DNA from: Pseudomonas tremae
GTDB lineage: Bacteria; Pseudomonadota; Gammaproteobacteria; Pseudomonadales; Pseudomonadaceae
Assembly (NCBI RefSeq): GCF_001401155.1
Contig: NZ_LJRO01000458.1
Location: forward strand, 1 to 64,000
Reading direction: 5' to 3'
DNA length: 64,000 bases
Below, piece after piece: positions 1 through 8,541 of the stretch. The translations under genes and the position numbers were made by a program. Under the pieces are notes generated by a model, which was given only the letters and a program-made list of their open reading frames with translations, did no database searches and had not been told where the DNA came from. Each line of letters opens with the position of its first letter. Positions within the stretch are counted from its first letter, which is position 1.

Positions 1-28
1 AACAGGATCGGTCTTTCCTTGGGCTGGG

Positions 29-634
29 TCATGGCGTCACCACCCGCCGTGCCCACCAGCAGACCGGGCCATCGTCTGTGTCATGAATAGCCAGGCAGAA
101 CCAGCCTTCACCATCAGGGCGATCCGGCTCCCAGTAACTGCAATCAGGGTCGCCCGCTTCGAAGTAGCGATCAGCAACAGCTTTGTCGCTTGCATACTCA
201 AGTTCGTCCTTGACCACCTCGAGGCCTTGTTCGGCAATCCAGGCTTTGCACTTGTCGCCGTCACCCTCATCGAAGTCTGGGAGGTCGGGATGCTGGAAAA
301 ATCCGTTCTCGTCACGCTTAACGGGCCAGCTCTTAATTAGTGGAATGCGGTCGAGACGTTCGATCTCGGCCAAAATCAAGGCGCCAGCCTTCACCAAGTC
401 GCGACGGCGGTCAGAACTGGGCTTGAATTTGTCTTGGCCCCAAGGCCACGCAGAGCTCATGCTTGTTGGCTGGCCCGCTAGTCTGGAATATACGGATGCC
501 GCCTCGGCCATCTCGCCTTTAACGTAGGCGTCGTCGCGATAGAGCGAATAGCCCTCGGCCGATACTTGCCGCTGGCGCTCAGCTATGACGTCGCGCGCTG
601 CGCTGTTTAGAGTTGGTGAACTTTTTTCGGGCAT
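29..634 (-). CDS. Phage early protein, unknown function
   Basis: About 201 residues. The first part (RDVIAERQRQV, then EGYSLYRDDAYVKGEMAEAA) resembles a short module common in early genes of proteobacterial prophages; the rest is acidic and tryptophan-rich with no motif I can name. I place the start at the ATG at 634, which has AAGGA six bases upstream; an in-frame GTG at 655 has no ribosome site. It is the most distal visible gene of the leftward early operon, which continues off the left edge. No function is proposed. Confidence 0.7.
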   Translation of the reverse strand: MPEKSSPTLNSAARDVIAERQRQVSAEGYSLYRDDAYVKGEMAEAASVYSRLAGQPTSMSSAWPWGQDKFKPSSDRRRDLVKAGALILAEIERLDRIPLIKSWPVKRDENGFFQHPDLPDFDEGDGDKCKAWIAEQGLEVVKDELEYASDKAVADRYFEAGDPDCSYWEPDRPDGEGWFCLAIHDTDDGPVCWWARRVVTP

Positions 635-843
635 GACTTCGTCCTTGCCGCACACGCGGCTGACATTGAATTGATTGAGAGGGGGTGGTTACTGCGGGGT
701 GTTCGGGCGCACCTGGCAAAAGTGAGGCCCTGTCAAACCCTTGGAGAAGCGCTTTATGAGTTCAAGTATCGGCCTTTCGGCGGTGATACTCGGTTGTTTC
801 GGCACTGCCTGGGCCGCTGCACGCCAGCATATTGGCTTGCTGG

Positions 844-1491
844 TCATGCCTGGCCGCTGTTCGGCTTGTCGCAGCCCCGAAGCACATCCAAGATGTCGCT
901 CAGATAGCCGCTGGCAACAGTCGGCTGTCCGGCTGCCGCATCACGAAGCTTTTGCACGAAAGCAGTCGCCTCAACCAGTCGCTCATCAACCTTCGCCGTG
1001 GCGGGCTGGGCGTGGCGGTAGAGCGGCGTCTGCGCCTTGCAGCAGATTGCGAACACCTCATCGTCGATGCAGTCGGCCCTCGTTAGGACTGAGCCGTCTT
1101 CGTACATAGCCGCCACCGGCTCGGCCTGCTGATCGGCTGGGCGGGCGCCGAACGCCTTGAACGCAACCCAAAGGCCTTGAACGTATTCGTCCGCATACCC
1201 TTCGCGGTCATCACCACGGCGAAGCCAGTGACCGTCGAGCCAGCCCTTAACGGGGTGCTCGACCGAAAGCGCCCATTTCTGGAACAGTTCACGCGGGCCT
1301 CGGGGATTCTGATCTTCCTGCTGGGCGAGCGCTGACGGTTGACAGGCGGGCCTGGCCAGCATCGAATCGCACTCACGCCAATTAGGAGATAACTGACCGC
1401 AGGCTGCGCACGACGACCTCGGGTATGGCTTTCCTTCGGCGGCGAGACGCTGGCGACAGCCGACAGGTACAGCCTTGCATTCGTTGATCAT
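844..1491 (-). CDS. Phage early protein, unknown function
   Basis: 215 residues. The N-terminus has a Cys group (C5, C12, then SSCAACGQL) that could bind metal. The middle and C-terminal part (AAMYEDGSVLTRADC, then TPLYR) resembles small phage proteins of unknown role seen in early operons. Its ATG overlaps the stop of the gene upstream (ATGA at 1488-1491), so the two are probably translationally coupled. The 209 bases between it and the next leftward gene hold no convincing gene. Confidence 0.65.
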   Translation of the reverse strand: MINECKAVPVGCRQRLAAEGKPYPRSSCAACGQLSPNWRECDSMLARPACQPSALAQQEDQNPRGPRELFQKWALSVEHPVKGWLDGHWLRRGDDREGYADEYVQGLWVAFKAFGARPADQQAEPVAAMYEDGSVLTRADCIDDEVFAICCKAQTPLYRHAQPATAKVDERLVEATAFVQKLRDAAAGQPTVASGYLSDILDVLRGCDKPNSGQA

Positions 1492-2015
1492 GATTTTTCC
1501 CCTGTGTATTCACGCCAAGCGACCTTTACGCCGTTGACCAGAAAGCCCCAGTCGCCTTTCCAGCGGCTGGTGATGAAGAGCGTGTACACGCCGCCGGGCG
1601 ACACTTTGTCGATGCGGTGGTATTCGCCGTGGTTGAGCCGTGCGGTGTCGCCCGCTTCTCGCCAGTAGTCGAGGTCGGTAGGATCGCTAGCCGGCCAAAA
1701 GTAACGGCGCTGCTCCTTGTAGAAGCCGCGCAGGATGACCGTGCGCGCATCCCACGGATGGTCGTGCAGGTCCCGGTCGGCGTCGGGCCGCATGATGTGG
1801 TGCACCCGGATCGACCAAGCGCACCAGCGTATGCGCCCGAGGTGCGTTTCCCGGTCGTAGGCGTTGAACAGCCACCAGCGTCCCATGTACACCTCTTGTC
1901 CATCAGCTGACCGGATGTGCAGGTATGGGGTGCGCTGGGCGCTGGTGATGAGCCAGGCAGCGATTGCCGGGCGCGCGAGTAGCTTGGCGAGCAGTCGCCA
2001 CAAGAAATTGATCAT
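1488..2015 (-). CDS. Phage protein with cupin-like His cluster
   Basis: 175 residues from the ATG at 2015, which has GGAG eight bases upstream; the open frame extends further but without a ribosome site. The N-terminus (FLWRLLAKLLARPAIAAWLI) is hydrophobic and basic, possibly a membrane anchor. The core has HHIMRPDADRDLHDHPWD and later LNHGEYHRIDKV, a spacing of His, Asp and Glu typical of cupin-fold metal sites. The family occurs in tailed phages with no assigned role. Its stop overlaps the start of the next leftward gene. Confidence 0.65.
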   Translation of the reverse strand: MINFLWRLLAKLLARPAIAAWLITSAQRTPYLHIRSADGQEVYMGRWWLFNAYDRETHLGRIRWCAWSIRVHHIMRPDADRDLHDHPWDARTVILRGFYKEQRRYFWPASDPTDLDYWREAGDTARLNHGEYHRIDKVSPGGVYTLFITSRWKGDWGFLVNGVKVAWREYTGEKS

Positions 2016-2082
2016 GCAAGGGCTCCAAATGGCGGTCAGCCTATCGAGGCCCGCCGTGAACTGCGTGATGGGTAGTCTTGGG

Positions 2083-2865
2083 TCAGGCGCTTGCAGATAG
2101 GGCGTGGGCATGCTCGGCGCCATTGGCCAAGCCTGCATGCAAGTCGACCTTGGTGCCCGCCAGCATCCCGGCGATCTGGGCGTTGAGGTCGAGCTCTGCC
2201 TCTCTGACCTTCCTGGCTTTGCCGATCTGCTTGTCTGCGAGGTAGCTATCGATCAGCGCTTGGTGCTGGGCTTCTACTGCTACCAGCCCCTGTCCTGCGC
2301 TTTGGTGTTCTGGCGTTGTTGGGTCTTCACCACGCGGCACAAGCTCTTGCAACTTGCTCTCAACCGCAAACACCCAGGCTATGGCGAAGTGATCGCCGGC
2401 AGTGGGGGCGGAATAGTTGCTTCGGAACTTGCCGGCACGAACCCCGGAAACGTATGCGTTCCGAGCCTGCGTCAGCTTCGAAAGAAGAGTTTCGTAGGCG
2501 TAGAGAGCGATGTGTTGTGCAGGGCTCACTCCCACAAACTTGGCACGCTCGACGCGGTTCTTTTTGGTCTCGCACCAATGGGTGAAACGCAGGGCCTTGA
2601 CGTTAAAAACCTTGGCCACAACTGCGCTCAGCTGTTGATCCCATAACGGTCTGCGTGCAGCTCGCGACATTGACGATTTAGCCTCGCCGACGTCGCTCAC
2701 CTTTACGTCAGTCTCGCTCAAGTGATACTCACGCATCAGCGCCTGAGCCTGGCGCATCGCCGTGGCGGCTTCGTTTTCGTTCGAGCTTTGCGACAGCGCC
2801 AAGCAGTGCTTGATCTTGCGGATAGCCCGCTCGAGCTTTTTCGGATCGATCTGTTTTTCGGACAT
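2083..2865 (-). CDS. DUF2786 domain protein
   Basis: 260 residues. Residues about 15-55 (KIKHCLALSQSSNENEAA followed by AQALMREYHL) match the DUF2786 signature, found in phage and bacterial proteins of unknown biochemical role. The remainder is helical and charged, with a likely coiled coil near residues 195-235. GAGG sits seven bases before the ATG. The region upstream is shared with a divergent small gene at 2950 and carries a repeat also seen near 4325. Confidence 0.8.
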   Translation of the reverse strand: MSEKQIDPKKLERAIRKIKHCLALSQSSNENEAATAMRQAQALMREYHLSETDVKVSDVGEAKSSMSRAARRPLWDQQLSAVVAKVFNVKALRFTHWCETKKNRVERAKFVGVSPAQHIALYAYETLLSKLTQARNAYVSGVRAGKFRSNYSAPTAGDHFAIAWVFAVESKLQELVPRGEDPTTPEHQSAGQGLVAVEAQHQALIDSYLADKQIGKARKVREAELDLNAQIAGMLAGTKVDLHAGLANGAEHAHALSASA

Positions 2866-2949
2866 GGTTCATCCTCGCCGGGGTGGCGTGAGTCGTTGAA
2901 GTGGGGTATTGGTGGTTGCCCGGCAAGAAGCCGGTTAAAGGAGATTCGA

Positions 2950-3165
2950 ATGTCACAAGAAGCGAAGGTCATTGCTTTGGAGCACTTGGTTTTAACGCTA
3001 CTCGAAGATATGAAGGTCAGATCCGGCTGCCATCCTGAGGCGCTGGTTGAAAGAGCGATCAGCTCTATAAGGTCTTCGAGTTATCCCGGCGATGAGGAGC
3101 GCATGCAAGCGGCTGTTGGCGCCCTGAAGGATCTGTGGACGCTCGTCGGGGCAAAGAAGCCTTAA
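2950..3165 (+). CDS. Small phage protein, counter-oriented cassette
   Basis: 71 residues, starting at the ATG at 2950 with AAAGGAG upstream. It is mostly helical (EAKVIALEHLVLTLLEDMKV) and matches nothing I can name. It runs opposite to the genes on both sides, and its upstream region shares sequence with that of the small gene at 4391. That pattern fits a moron: a self-contained gene dropped into a phage operon with its own promoter. Confidence 0.6.
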   Translation: MSQEAKVIALEHLVLTLLEDMKVRSGCHPEALVERAISSIRSSSYPGDEERMQAAVGALKDLWTLVGAKKP

Positions 3166-3174
3166 TCGTCTGAT

Positions 3175-4311
3175 TCATGCGGCTGGCTCTGCGTCATGAA
3201 ACACATCCATTTGTGCCGCTCCGTCCGCCCAAGCCGCGTCGGTTCGAGCACGGGCTAATGCCGCATACCCTGGGTTCAGCTCGCAGATTATTGACCTGCG
3301 ACCTTCCTGCATCGAAACCAGCGACGTGGTACCGGCGCCGCCGAATGGGTCCAGCACCACGCCGCCTCGCGGCGCGCCGGCAAGAATGCATGGCCTGATC
3401 AGGTCGGGCGGGAAGGTGGCGAAGTGGGCTTCCTTGAAGGCGTGGGTCGCCACGGTCCAGACGCTGCGCTTGTTGCGCGTCGCTGTGTCGTGGGTACTTT
3501 CATCCCGGTCAGGCCGGTGCGTGCCTTTTGACTGGCCGGGAATGGCTTGCTCGCGTTTTGAATCTTCACGCTTGAAGCTGTCCCGCCGCTTCCGTTCAGC
3601 ACCATCCTTGTGAAAGGCCCCGTGGCCACCTTCGCCGGTTGACGTGTCCCAGCCGGTCGGCACAGTTACGCGTGGTTTCGGTACCACGTCGAATCCGTGA
3701 CCAAATCCAACGCCAGAAGGTGTTGGGCCGTATGCTGCCGGCTCTCTGATGGCCTGCATGTCGCAGTGGTACCGACGCGACTTGCTTAGCAGAAACAGGT
3801 ATTCGTGAGCTTTGGTGCAGCGGTCCCGCGTCGACTCCGGCATAGGGTTCGGCTTGTGCCATATGATGTCCTGCCGCAAATACCAGCCGTCGTCCTGCAG
3901 CGCGAAGGCCAGGCGCCAGGGCATGCCCATCAGATCTTTCGGCTTGTACTCGGCATGTGTTGTTGCTTTCGACTTCCGCTGGCTCGCCATGACCTGGCGC
4001 TGGCTGATCGTCGAAACACCAACCCCCATATCGCCCCGGCCATGCGCGCCCCAGCTACCTGCGTAGCTGTCGCCCATGTTTACCCAGATCGTGCCGTCAG
4101 CTCGGAGTACTCTGTGCACTTCGCGGAACACATCGACCAAGCGGGCGATGAACTCAGCAGGAGTTTCTTCAAGGCCGATCTGGCCTTCTACGCCATAGTC
4201 ACGCAGACCGTAGTAGGGCGGGCTGGTCACGCACGTATGCACGCTTTCATCTGGCAGCGTGCGCATCATGTCGATGCAGTCGCCTACCAGTATTTGGTGG
4301 AGCTGGCTCAT
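3175..4311 (-). CDS. Orphan DNA methyltransferase, beta-class amino type
   Basis: 378 residues. Catalytic motif IV (TSPPYYGLRDY, about residue 29) comes first. The S-adenosylmethionine motif I (VLDPFGGAGTT, about residue 335) is near the C-terminus, the order of beta-class N4-cytosine or N6-adenine methylases. HKPNPMPES and the target-recognition segment lie between them. No restriction enzyme gene is adjacent, so it probably protects phage DNA against host restriction or affects regulation. The TSPPY form is common in m4C and some m6A enzymes, so the modified base cannot be decided from the sequence. Confidence 0.9.
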   Translation of the reverse strand: MSQLHQILVGDCIDMMRTLPDESVHTCVTSPPYYGLRDYGVEGQIGLEETPAEFIARLVDVFREVHRVLRADGTIWVNMGDSYAGSWGAHGRGDMGVGVSTISQRQVMASQRKSKATTHAEYKPKDLMGMPWRLAFALQDDGWYLRQDIIWHKPNPMPESTRDRCTKAHEYLFLLSKSRRYHCDMQAIREPAAYGPTPSGVGFGHGFDVVPKPRVTVPTGWDTSTGEGGHGAFHKDGAERKRRDSFKREDSKREQAIPGQSKGTHRPDRDESTHDTATRNKRSVWTVATHAFKEAHFATFPPDLIRPCILAGAPRGGVVLDPFGGAGTTSLVSMQEGRRSIICELNPGYAALARARTDAAWADGAAQMDVFHDAEPAA

Positions 4312-4390
4312 AATCGATTCCGAGGGGTGGCGTCAGTCGTTAAAATTGAGGTATTAAAGATTTTTACAACCACCCTAGCGGGGCACCGTT

Positions 4391-4579
4391 ATGACTTTAA
4401 AAAGTGATACAGAAGCGCTTGAGGCGATCGCGGAAGAAGCCGAGATATTGAATCTGCTTCTAGAAAACTTCAAAGGCTCAAACCATGCCGAACTACTCGC
4501 CGTCGTTCGACAGATCATCGCAATAGCGCGCTACCGCGAAGAGCTGGGTAACGTTGAGAGCTTTCAGCGCAATGGTTAG
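4391..4579 (+). CDS. Small acidic phage protein, counter-oriented
   Basis: 62 residues, rich in Glu and Leu (EALEAIAEEAEILNLLLENF), predicted helical. It is oriented against its neighbours. The region between it and the methylase gene repeats the GGGGTGGCGT and AGTCGTT blocks found before the gene at 2950. The ribosome site (GCGGGG) is weak. Function unknown. Confidence 0.5.
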   Translation: MTLKSDTEALEAIAEEAEILNLLLENFKGSNHAELLAVVRQIIAIARYREELGNVESFQRNG

Positions 4580-4638
4580 GCAGCCCGCTGTTCAAAGATG
4601 AAGAGGTCCCACGCTACTTTATCGACGGCGCAGATCCA

Positions 4639-5214
4639 CTAAGTTAGCTCTATACTGTTTTCCGTGTCGCTGACTGATCCGCCGTACTGAGCGCCAGGGA
4701 AAGTAAATTTCCCACTGTTTGCGCAATAGGGGTAGCCGCCAGTGAATTCGATGAAGGTAATCCCCGGCTGGGCATCTGCGGCAGAGGACTTGAACGACTC
4801 AAACTTTGCGTTTCGGGCACTGACTTCCGCGTCGTGCCCGCTCTTGCACTCTTCTGAGCAGTACACAACGCGGCCATCGAAAACTAGATTCAGTGGAATA
4901 TCAGAATCTGTTTCCTCGTCCCACCTGCATGCATTGCTGTCGCAGCGGATACCGCAGTGATTGCAATCGAACCACCAGCCCGCATCGATGTAGGCCTTCG
5001 CGGGGATGTAACGCAGGCCAGCGTATTGGTCGGCCCATTGCGCGCGACGGCAAGACACACCACTGAAGTCGGTGCCTATCTCGTCAGCACCCTGTCGGCG
5101 TGCGGCGGCGTTCGACGTAGCGAACTGAATGGTTGACTCTTCCGGATCATTGGTTTCGACTGAGTACGCCAGCACCGTGCGGTGCTTTTTATCTGCGGAT
5201 GGTGACTTGTTCAT
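4639..5214 (-). CDS. Phage protein with zinc-ribbon-like Cys cluster
   Basis: 191 residues from the ATG at 5214, chosen because GGAG lies six bases upstream; in-frame ATGs further out are less well placed. A central CNHCGIRCDSNAC and a later YCSEECKSGH suggest a zinc-binding module. The C-terminus (FTGGYPYCANSGKFTFPG) is unassigned. It lies in the leftward early region between two counter-oriented small genes. Confidence 0.6.
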   Translation of the reverse strand: MNKSPSADKKHRTVLAYSVETNDPEESTIQFATSNAAARRQGADEIGTDFSGVSCRRAQWADQYAGLRYIPAKAYIDAGWWFDCNHCGIRCDSNACRWDEETDSDIPLNLVFDGRVVYCSEECKSGHDAEVSARNAKFESFKSSAADAQPGITFIEFTGGYPYCANSGKFTFPGAQYGGSVSDTENSIELT

Positions 5215-5319
5215 GGCAATCTCCATGCATGCGCCGCCCTCCGTCTCCGGTGGTGGCAAATTGGTTCGGGATGAGGTATTACGAGTGACCGGCATCACGC
5301 CGGATCACCGGAGCTGAAA

Positions 5320-5589
5320 ATGAAACAGCACACCGACGCATATACTCATTGGTCAGCGATAAGCGGGCCATTCCTGCACCACAGTGAATGGGTGAGCGAT
5401 GATCGAGAGATAGATGTTCGGGCGCGAAAGAATAAGTTTGGAGATATTCAAGTCTTTAACGGCGTGTACGATAAAAATGGCGCTCTAAAAATGGAGGAAT
5501 ACCATCCAGATGCAGAGCTGAAGACTTTAGAAGAAGCCTTAGCCTGGGGTATTTCGAGAACGAGAAGCTTTGCTGCAGAGCCTCGATAG
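5320..5589 (+). CDS. Small phage protein, counter-oriented
   Basis: 89 residues; GGAG six bases before the ATG. Two segments (GDIQVFNGVYDKNGALKMEEY and TLEEALAWGISRTRSF) read like a compact alpha/beta domain. No family recognised. It is the third counter-oriented small gene in the leftward operon, and its upstream region again contains GAGGTATTA. Confidence 0.55.
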   Translation: MKQHTDAYTHWSAISGPFLHHSEWVSDDREIDVRARKNKFGDIQVFNGVYDKNGALKMEEYHPDAELKTLEEALAWGISRTRSFAAEPR

Positions 5590-5695
5590 CCGATTCGCAT
5601 CATTCTGGAATTGCGGCCTCATCAGCATGCTCTTGCGGTGAAACTCCAGCGCCACGGTATTCGACACTCCGATTTCGTGGCGCGGGTTTCAGGCG

Positions 5696-6508
5696 TCAGG
5701 CCGCAAAGCTACCCAGCGCCAGCTGAGCGGCATCGCCCACCTTTGCTTCAAGCACCGACTTGAACTCTTGCGCGATATCTTCGCGCTGCACGTCCTCGCC
5801 CACCCAGCGCAGTTTCAGCACCGGCTGTGCGCCGCTGGTGATGACCGAGATTCGCAGGATGATTTCGCGCATTTGCAGACCTTCAAACGGCACAGCCGAG
5901 AAGATCAGCGACGTGGGCAGCGTTTCTTTACTGGTCGCCTCGATAGCATCCATTGCGCTGCGGCTAGCACGGGTCTCGCTGACGGTGTGATCGCTTTCCG
6001 ACGATGCCTTGACCGTGATCGTGCGCACGGCGGCGATGGCCTTGGCCAGTGGGATGTTCTGCAGGTCATCACCGACTGCCGACAGCGTGCTGTGCCAGTC
6101 TTCAATCCAGTCGCTCATATCCTTCTGCGACATGGCCTTGCCACTGATGGCCTGCACGGCCTGATAGGCTGCGGTGGGCTTAAGTTTCAGCACTGCACGG
6201 TCATCTGCGTGGCCTGGCACTTCCTCGTTGCCCAGGTTGAACAGCACCGAACAGGTCATTTCGTCCTGATTGATGAAGCCTTTTGCGTCGGCGACTGCGC
6301 GGTCGGAAACGTATTTGGCGAAGTCGGCCAGGGAGTTGGTGGAGAACGTGCCACGGAAGCGACTGCGGCCTGCGCCGAATTGCTCAAGGTTCACGACCTT
6401 TGCGCCTTCGGGCAGCACGATGGTTGGCGTGACGGTGTTCAGCTCTCTGCCTTCCGCGATCAGCGCGGTGTCAGTGATCAGTTGAATAGCTTCTTTCGTC
6501 AGGGACAT
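5696..6508 (-). CDS. DUF2303 family phage protein
   Basis: 270 residues. The overall sequence (TPTIVLPEGAKVVNLEQF, FRGTFSTNSLADFAKYV) matches the DUF2303 (YfdQ-like) family, found in leftward early regions of many Pseudomonas and enterobacterial prophages. Its biochemical role is not established. It is followed upstream by a 117-residue gene that probably belongs to the same transcript. Confidence 0.8.
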   Translation of the reverse strand: MSLTKEAIQLITDTALIAEGRELNTVTPTIVLPEGAKVVNLEQFGAGRSRFRGTFSTNSLADFAKYVSDRAVADAKGFINQDEMTCSVLFNLGNEEVPGHADDRAVLKLKPTAAYQAVQAISGKAMSQKDMSDWIEDWHSTLSAVGDDLQNIPLAKAIAAVRTITVKASSESDHTVSETRASRSAMDAIEATSKETLPTSLIFSAVPFEGLQMREIILRISVITSGAQPVLKLRWVGEDVQREDIAQEFKSVLEAKVGDAAQLALGSFAA

Positions 6509-6548
6509 TTGTCAGGTCTCTTTGGTGAGGAAGGGTTGTTGCGGTTGA

Positions 6549-6902
6549 TCAGGTGCGAGGCTTGACCGGTGCTTGGTCGCGCTCGAATAGCTGTCCCGGG
6601 TGAGGAGCTTCAGCGAACAGCGTTACTTGGCCGCCGGTGCCGACGTTCATCGGGGTATCCAGCGCTGTGTTCTCGCTGCGGGTTCCGCGCTTGGTGGGCA
6701 CTTTGTAGTCGAGCTTGTGTTTGATCTTAACCATGTGGGAATCGCCGATCTGGCTCATGTCCAGGGTGATGACCAACTTCCCGGCCTTGCCATGCTCGAC
6801 AACTCCCGAGGCGACTTCGGAAATTGCGTAGCCGATTTGGCTGGCGAAAGCACCGCCATTCAGCTCGTTCAGAAATTCGGTTGTATCGGTAGGGGTGGAC
6901 AT
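6549..6902 (-). CDS. Phage early protein upstream of DUF2303 gene
   Basis: 117 residues from the ATG at 6902 with GGAG eight bases upstream; the longer open frame lacks a ribosome site. The core (KLVITLDMSQIGDSHMVKIK) is a beta-rich conserved phage segment. It lies 40 bases before the DUF2303 gene in the same orientation, and the pair often travels together. No function assigned. Confidence 0.65.
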   Translation of the reverse strand: MSTPTDTTEFLNELNGGAFASQIGYAISEVASGVVEHGKAGKLVITLDMSQIGDSHMVKIKHKLDYKVPTKRGTRSENTALDTPMNVGTGGQVTLFAEAPHPGQLFERDQAPVKPRT

Positions 6903-6990
6903 GGGTTCTTCTCCGAGGGCTTGATTCCACTGGGTGGGATGTTGAGTTGAAGAGGGCGGCGGCGATGGTTGGCGCGGGACTGTATACGCC

Positions 6991-7578
6991 TCATTTAGGG
7001 CTTGGCCCTTGCAGCGGGTAGTCGATGTTGAATTCACGGATCAGCCGCTTGATCATCGTGTTACTCAGTCCGAGTTCGACGACGGCGGCCTTCCGCGATA
7101 TGCCTCGGTCGCGGGCGGCTTTGATCCGCACTACGTTCAATGCGTCAGCTACCGGATCGGTCTGATAGGGAATTAGGTTCGACGCCGGGCTGAACGCCTT
7201 GTATTCGAAGCCATGCACGCGGGCCATCTTCCGAAGCCTGTAGATGCTCACGTCAGTTTTTCGCATGACATCGGTGATCGTCATCGTCTCGGCAAGCTTG
7301 CGGATGACTTCCACCTGCTTGGCGCGGGCGTTGCAGCGGTCTTGGATAACGTCTTTCGGCGCTGCGGCCCGCAGTGCTTCTTTAGTCCGCCGACGCGGTA
7401 AAGGCTGGCGCGCGACCGGCGCACTCATCCGGCCGTATTCCTTTGGCTTGGGCTTCAACGGAAAGCCGCTTTTGGTTTCGATCACGCCGCCGCGTTTGAG
7501 GAATGCAGCCACTTCAGCCTCGAGGATGGCGGACCGCTCTTTGTTGCGCTGAATCGTGCTCAGCTCTGGACTTATCAT
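6991..7578 (-). CDS. Phage DNA-binding protein with two HTH-like segments
   Basis: 195 residues. One helix-turn-helix-like segment lies near residues 97-122 (MTITDVMRKTDVSIYRLRKM) and another near 158-185 (GISRKAAVVELGLSNTMIKR). A basic linker (RQPLPRRRTKEALR) precedes them. It could be a regulator or a DNA-packaging or recombination accessory; I cannot choose. Its ATG overlaps the stop of the gene upstream (TGATGA at 7578), suggesting coupled translation. Confidence 0.6.
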   Translation of the reverse strand: MISPELSTIQRNKERSAILEAEVAAFLKRGGVIETKSGFPLKPKPKEYGRMSAPVARQPLPRRRTKEALRAAAPKDVIQDRCNARAKQVEVIRKLAETMTITDVMRKTDVSIYRLRKMARVHGFEYKAFSPASNLIPYQTDPVADALNVVRIKAARDRGISRKAAVVELGLSNTMIKRLIREFNIDYPLQGPSPK

Positions 7579-7916
7579 CAGCTTGCACCGTACAGCGCGA
7601 AGAGAACGAAGGCGGTGGCGATGGCTGCAGTCCAGCGCAGCATGTGGGAGGCGAACGACGGCTGACGTACAGGTTGCGTTTCCAACTGCTCAGCGGCCTT
7701 GCAAGCCGCGCTGTGGCCGCGATGCACACCGCGCACAGCACCTGTTGAACGCTCGACGATACCGAACTCGTTATTGCCGTTTGGTACCACCGTGAAGCGC
7801 GGCAGGGTGGCCGGGTTCAGGCGGCCGACCTTGTCGTAAAACTCGGCAGTGGAAAGGTTGCAGCGTTGGCGCAGGCCTTCGAGGATTGCACGACGCTGGC
7901 TGATTGTCTGATGCAT
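7578..7916 (-). CDS. Phage protein with C-terminal membrane segment
   Basis: 112 residues from the ATG at 7916, which has AAGGAG seven bases upstream. The C-terminus (WTAAIATAFVLFALYGAS) is a single hydrophobic helix ending at the stop, so the protein is probably tail-anchored in the inner membrane with its soluble part in the cytoplasm. No family recognised. Coupled to the HTH gene downstream. Confidence 0.6.
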   Translation of the reverse strand: MHQTISQRRAILEGLRQRCNLSTAEFYDKVGRLNPATLPRFTVVPNGNNEFGIVERSTGAVRGVHRGHSAACKAAEQLETQPVRQPSFASHMLRWTAAIATAFVLFALYGAS

Positions 7917-8060
7917 GTGAGGCTCCTTGACCGCATTGGCCAGATGCCAGGCGCGGGTGACCAAACCCAGCCGTGAGACTGGCCTGGCACCTGCCGATGC
8001 GGTCGTTTTGATTTGGGGGAGGGTGATGCAGGGGGCCGATTTAACGGTTTGTACTCATCC

Positions 8061-8183
8061 GCATCGGATATCGCTCGAATCCCTCCGAGTGTTGCCCGTC
8101 TACGCCGCTGCGAAAATCAGCTCTGGCTCGGGACAAGGTGGCCACCCCGCTGTCACGACGGTGGGCCGAGCGATATCCGATGC
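8061..8183. repeat. 17-bp perfect inverted repeat, 89-bp loop
   Basis: GCATCGGATATCGCTCG at 8061-8077 recurs as its exact reverse complement at 8167-8183. It lies in the only gene-poor stretch of the leftward operon (7917-8270), where I see no convincing coding sequence. A long-loop perfect repeat like this could form an RNA stem in the leftward transcript or be a paired protein-binding site. The loop contains the small palindrome GGTGGCCACC. Confidence 0.8.
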
Positions 8184-8270
8184 AGCCTGGCGCTATGACA
8201 GGGTTCGGGCAGTTTTCGTCAGGCTGACGTAGTGCTGGTTGAGGCAACAGCCAATTGCTTGAGTCAGGCT

Positions 8271-8477
8271 TTAATGCCGAGCCGGGTTCTCATTTGTGGA
8301 GCGAGCCGACTGCAGAAGCTTTTCTTGAGCTCTGGACCTCTCTGTGCGCGCGCCGCCAAGGGCAGTGATCGCCAGCTCTAGAGCGGTGCTTGCTTGCTCG
8401 TATGCTCGCTGTGCCTCGTCTTCTTGTTTCGCTGCTGCTGCCAGCTCGTTGAACGCGGCTAACTGGGCCTCTGTCAT
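8271..8477 (-). CDS. Small coiled-coil phage protein
   Basis: 68 residues, almost entirely Ala, Glu, Gln and Leu heptads (QLAAFNELAAAAKQEDEAQR), so a coiled coil. GGAG lies nine bases before the ATG. Proteins of this look are common small early genes in Pseudomonas phages; role unknown. Confidence 0.55.
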   Translation of the reverse strand: MTEAQLAAFNELAAAAKQEDEAQRAYEQASTALELAITALGGARTERSRAQEKLLQSARSTNENPARH

Positions 8478-8541
8478 TTTGGTTTCTCCAGTAGGTTTCT
8501 CGTGCTGGCCAGTCGTAAGGACCGCGCAGGTAAATTGTTGC

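Noticed and set aside
741..1109. Rightward open frame with a hydrophobic start (MSSSIGLSAVILGCFGTAW) and GGAG upstream
   Set aside because: Most of it is antisense to the better supported leftward gene at 844-1491, and the C-terminal part looks random. A short membrane peptide cannot be excluded.
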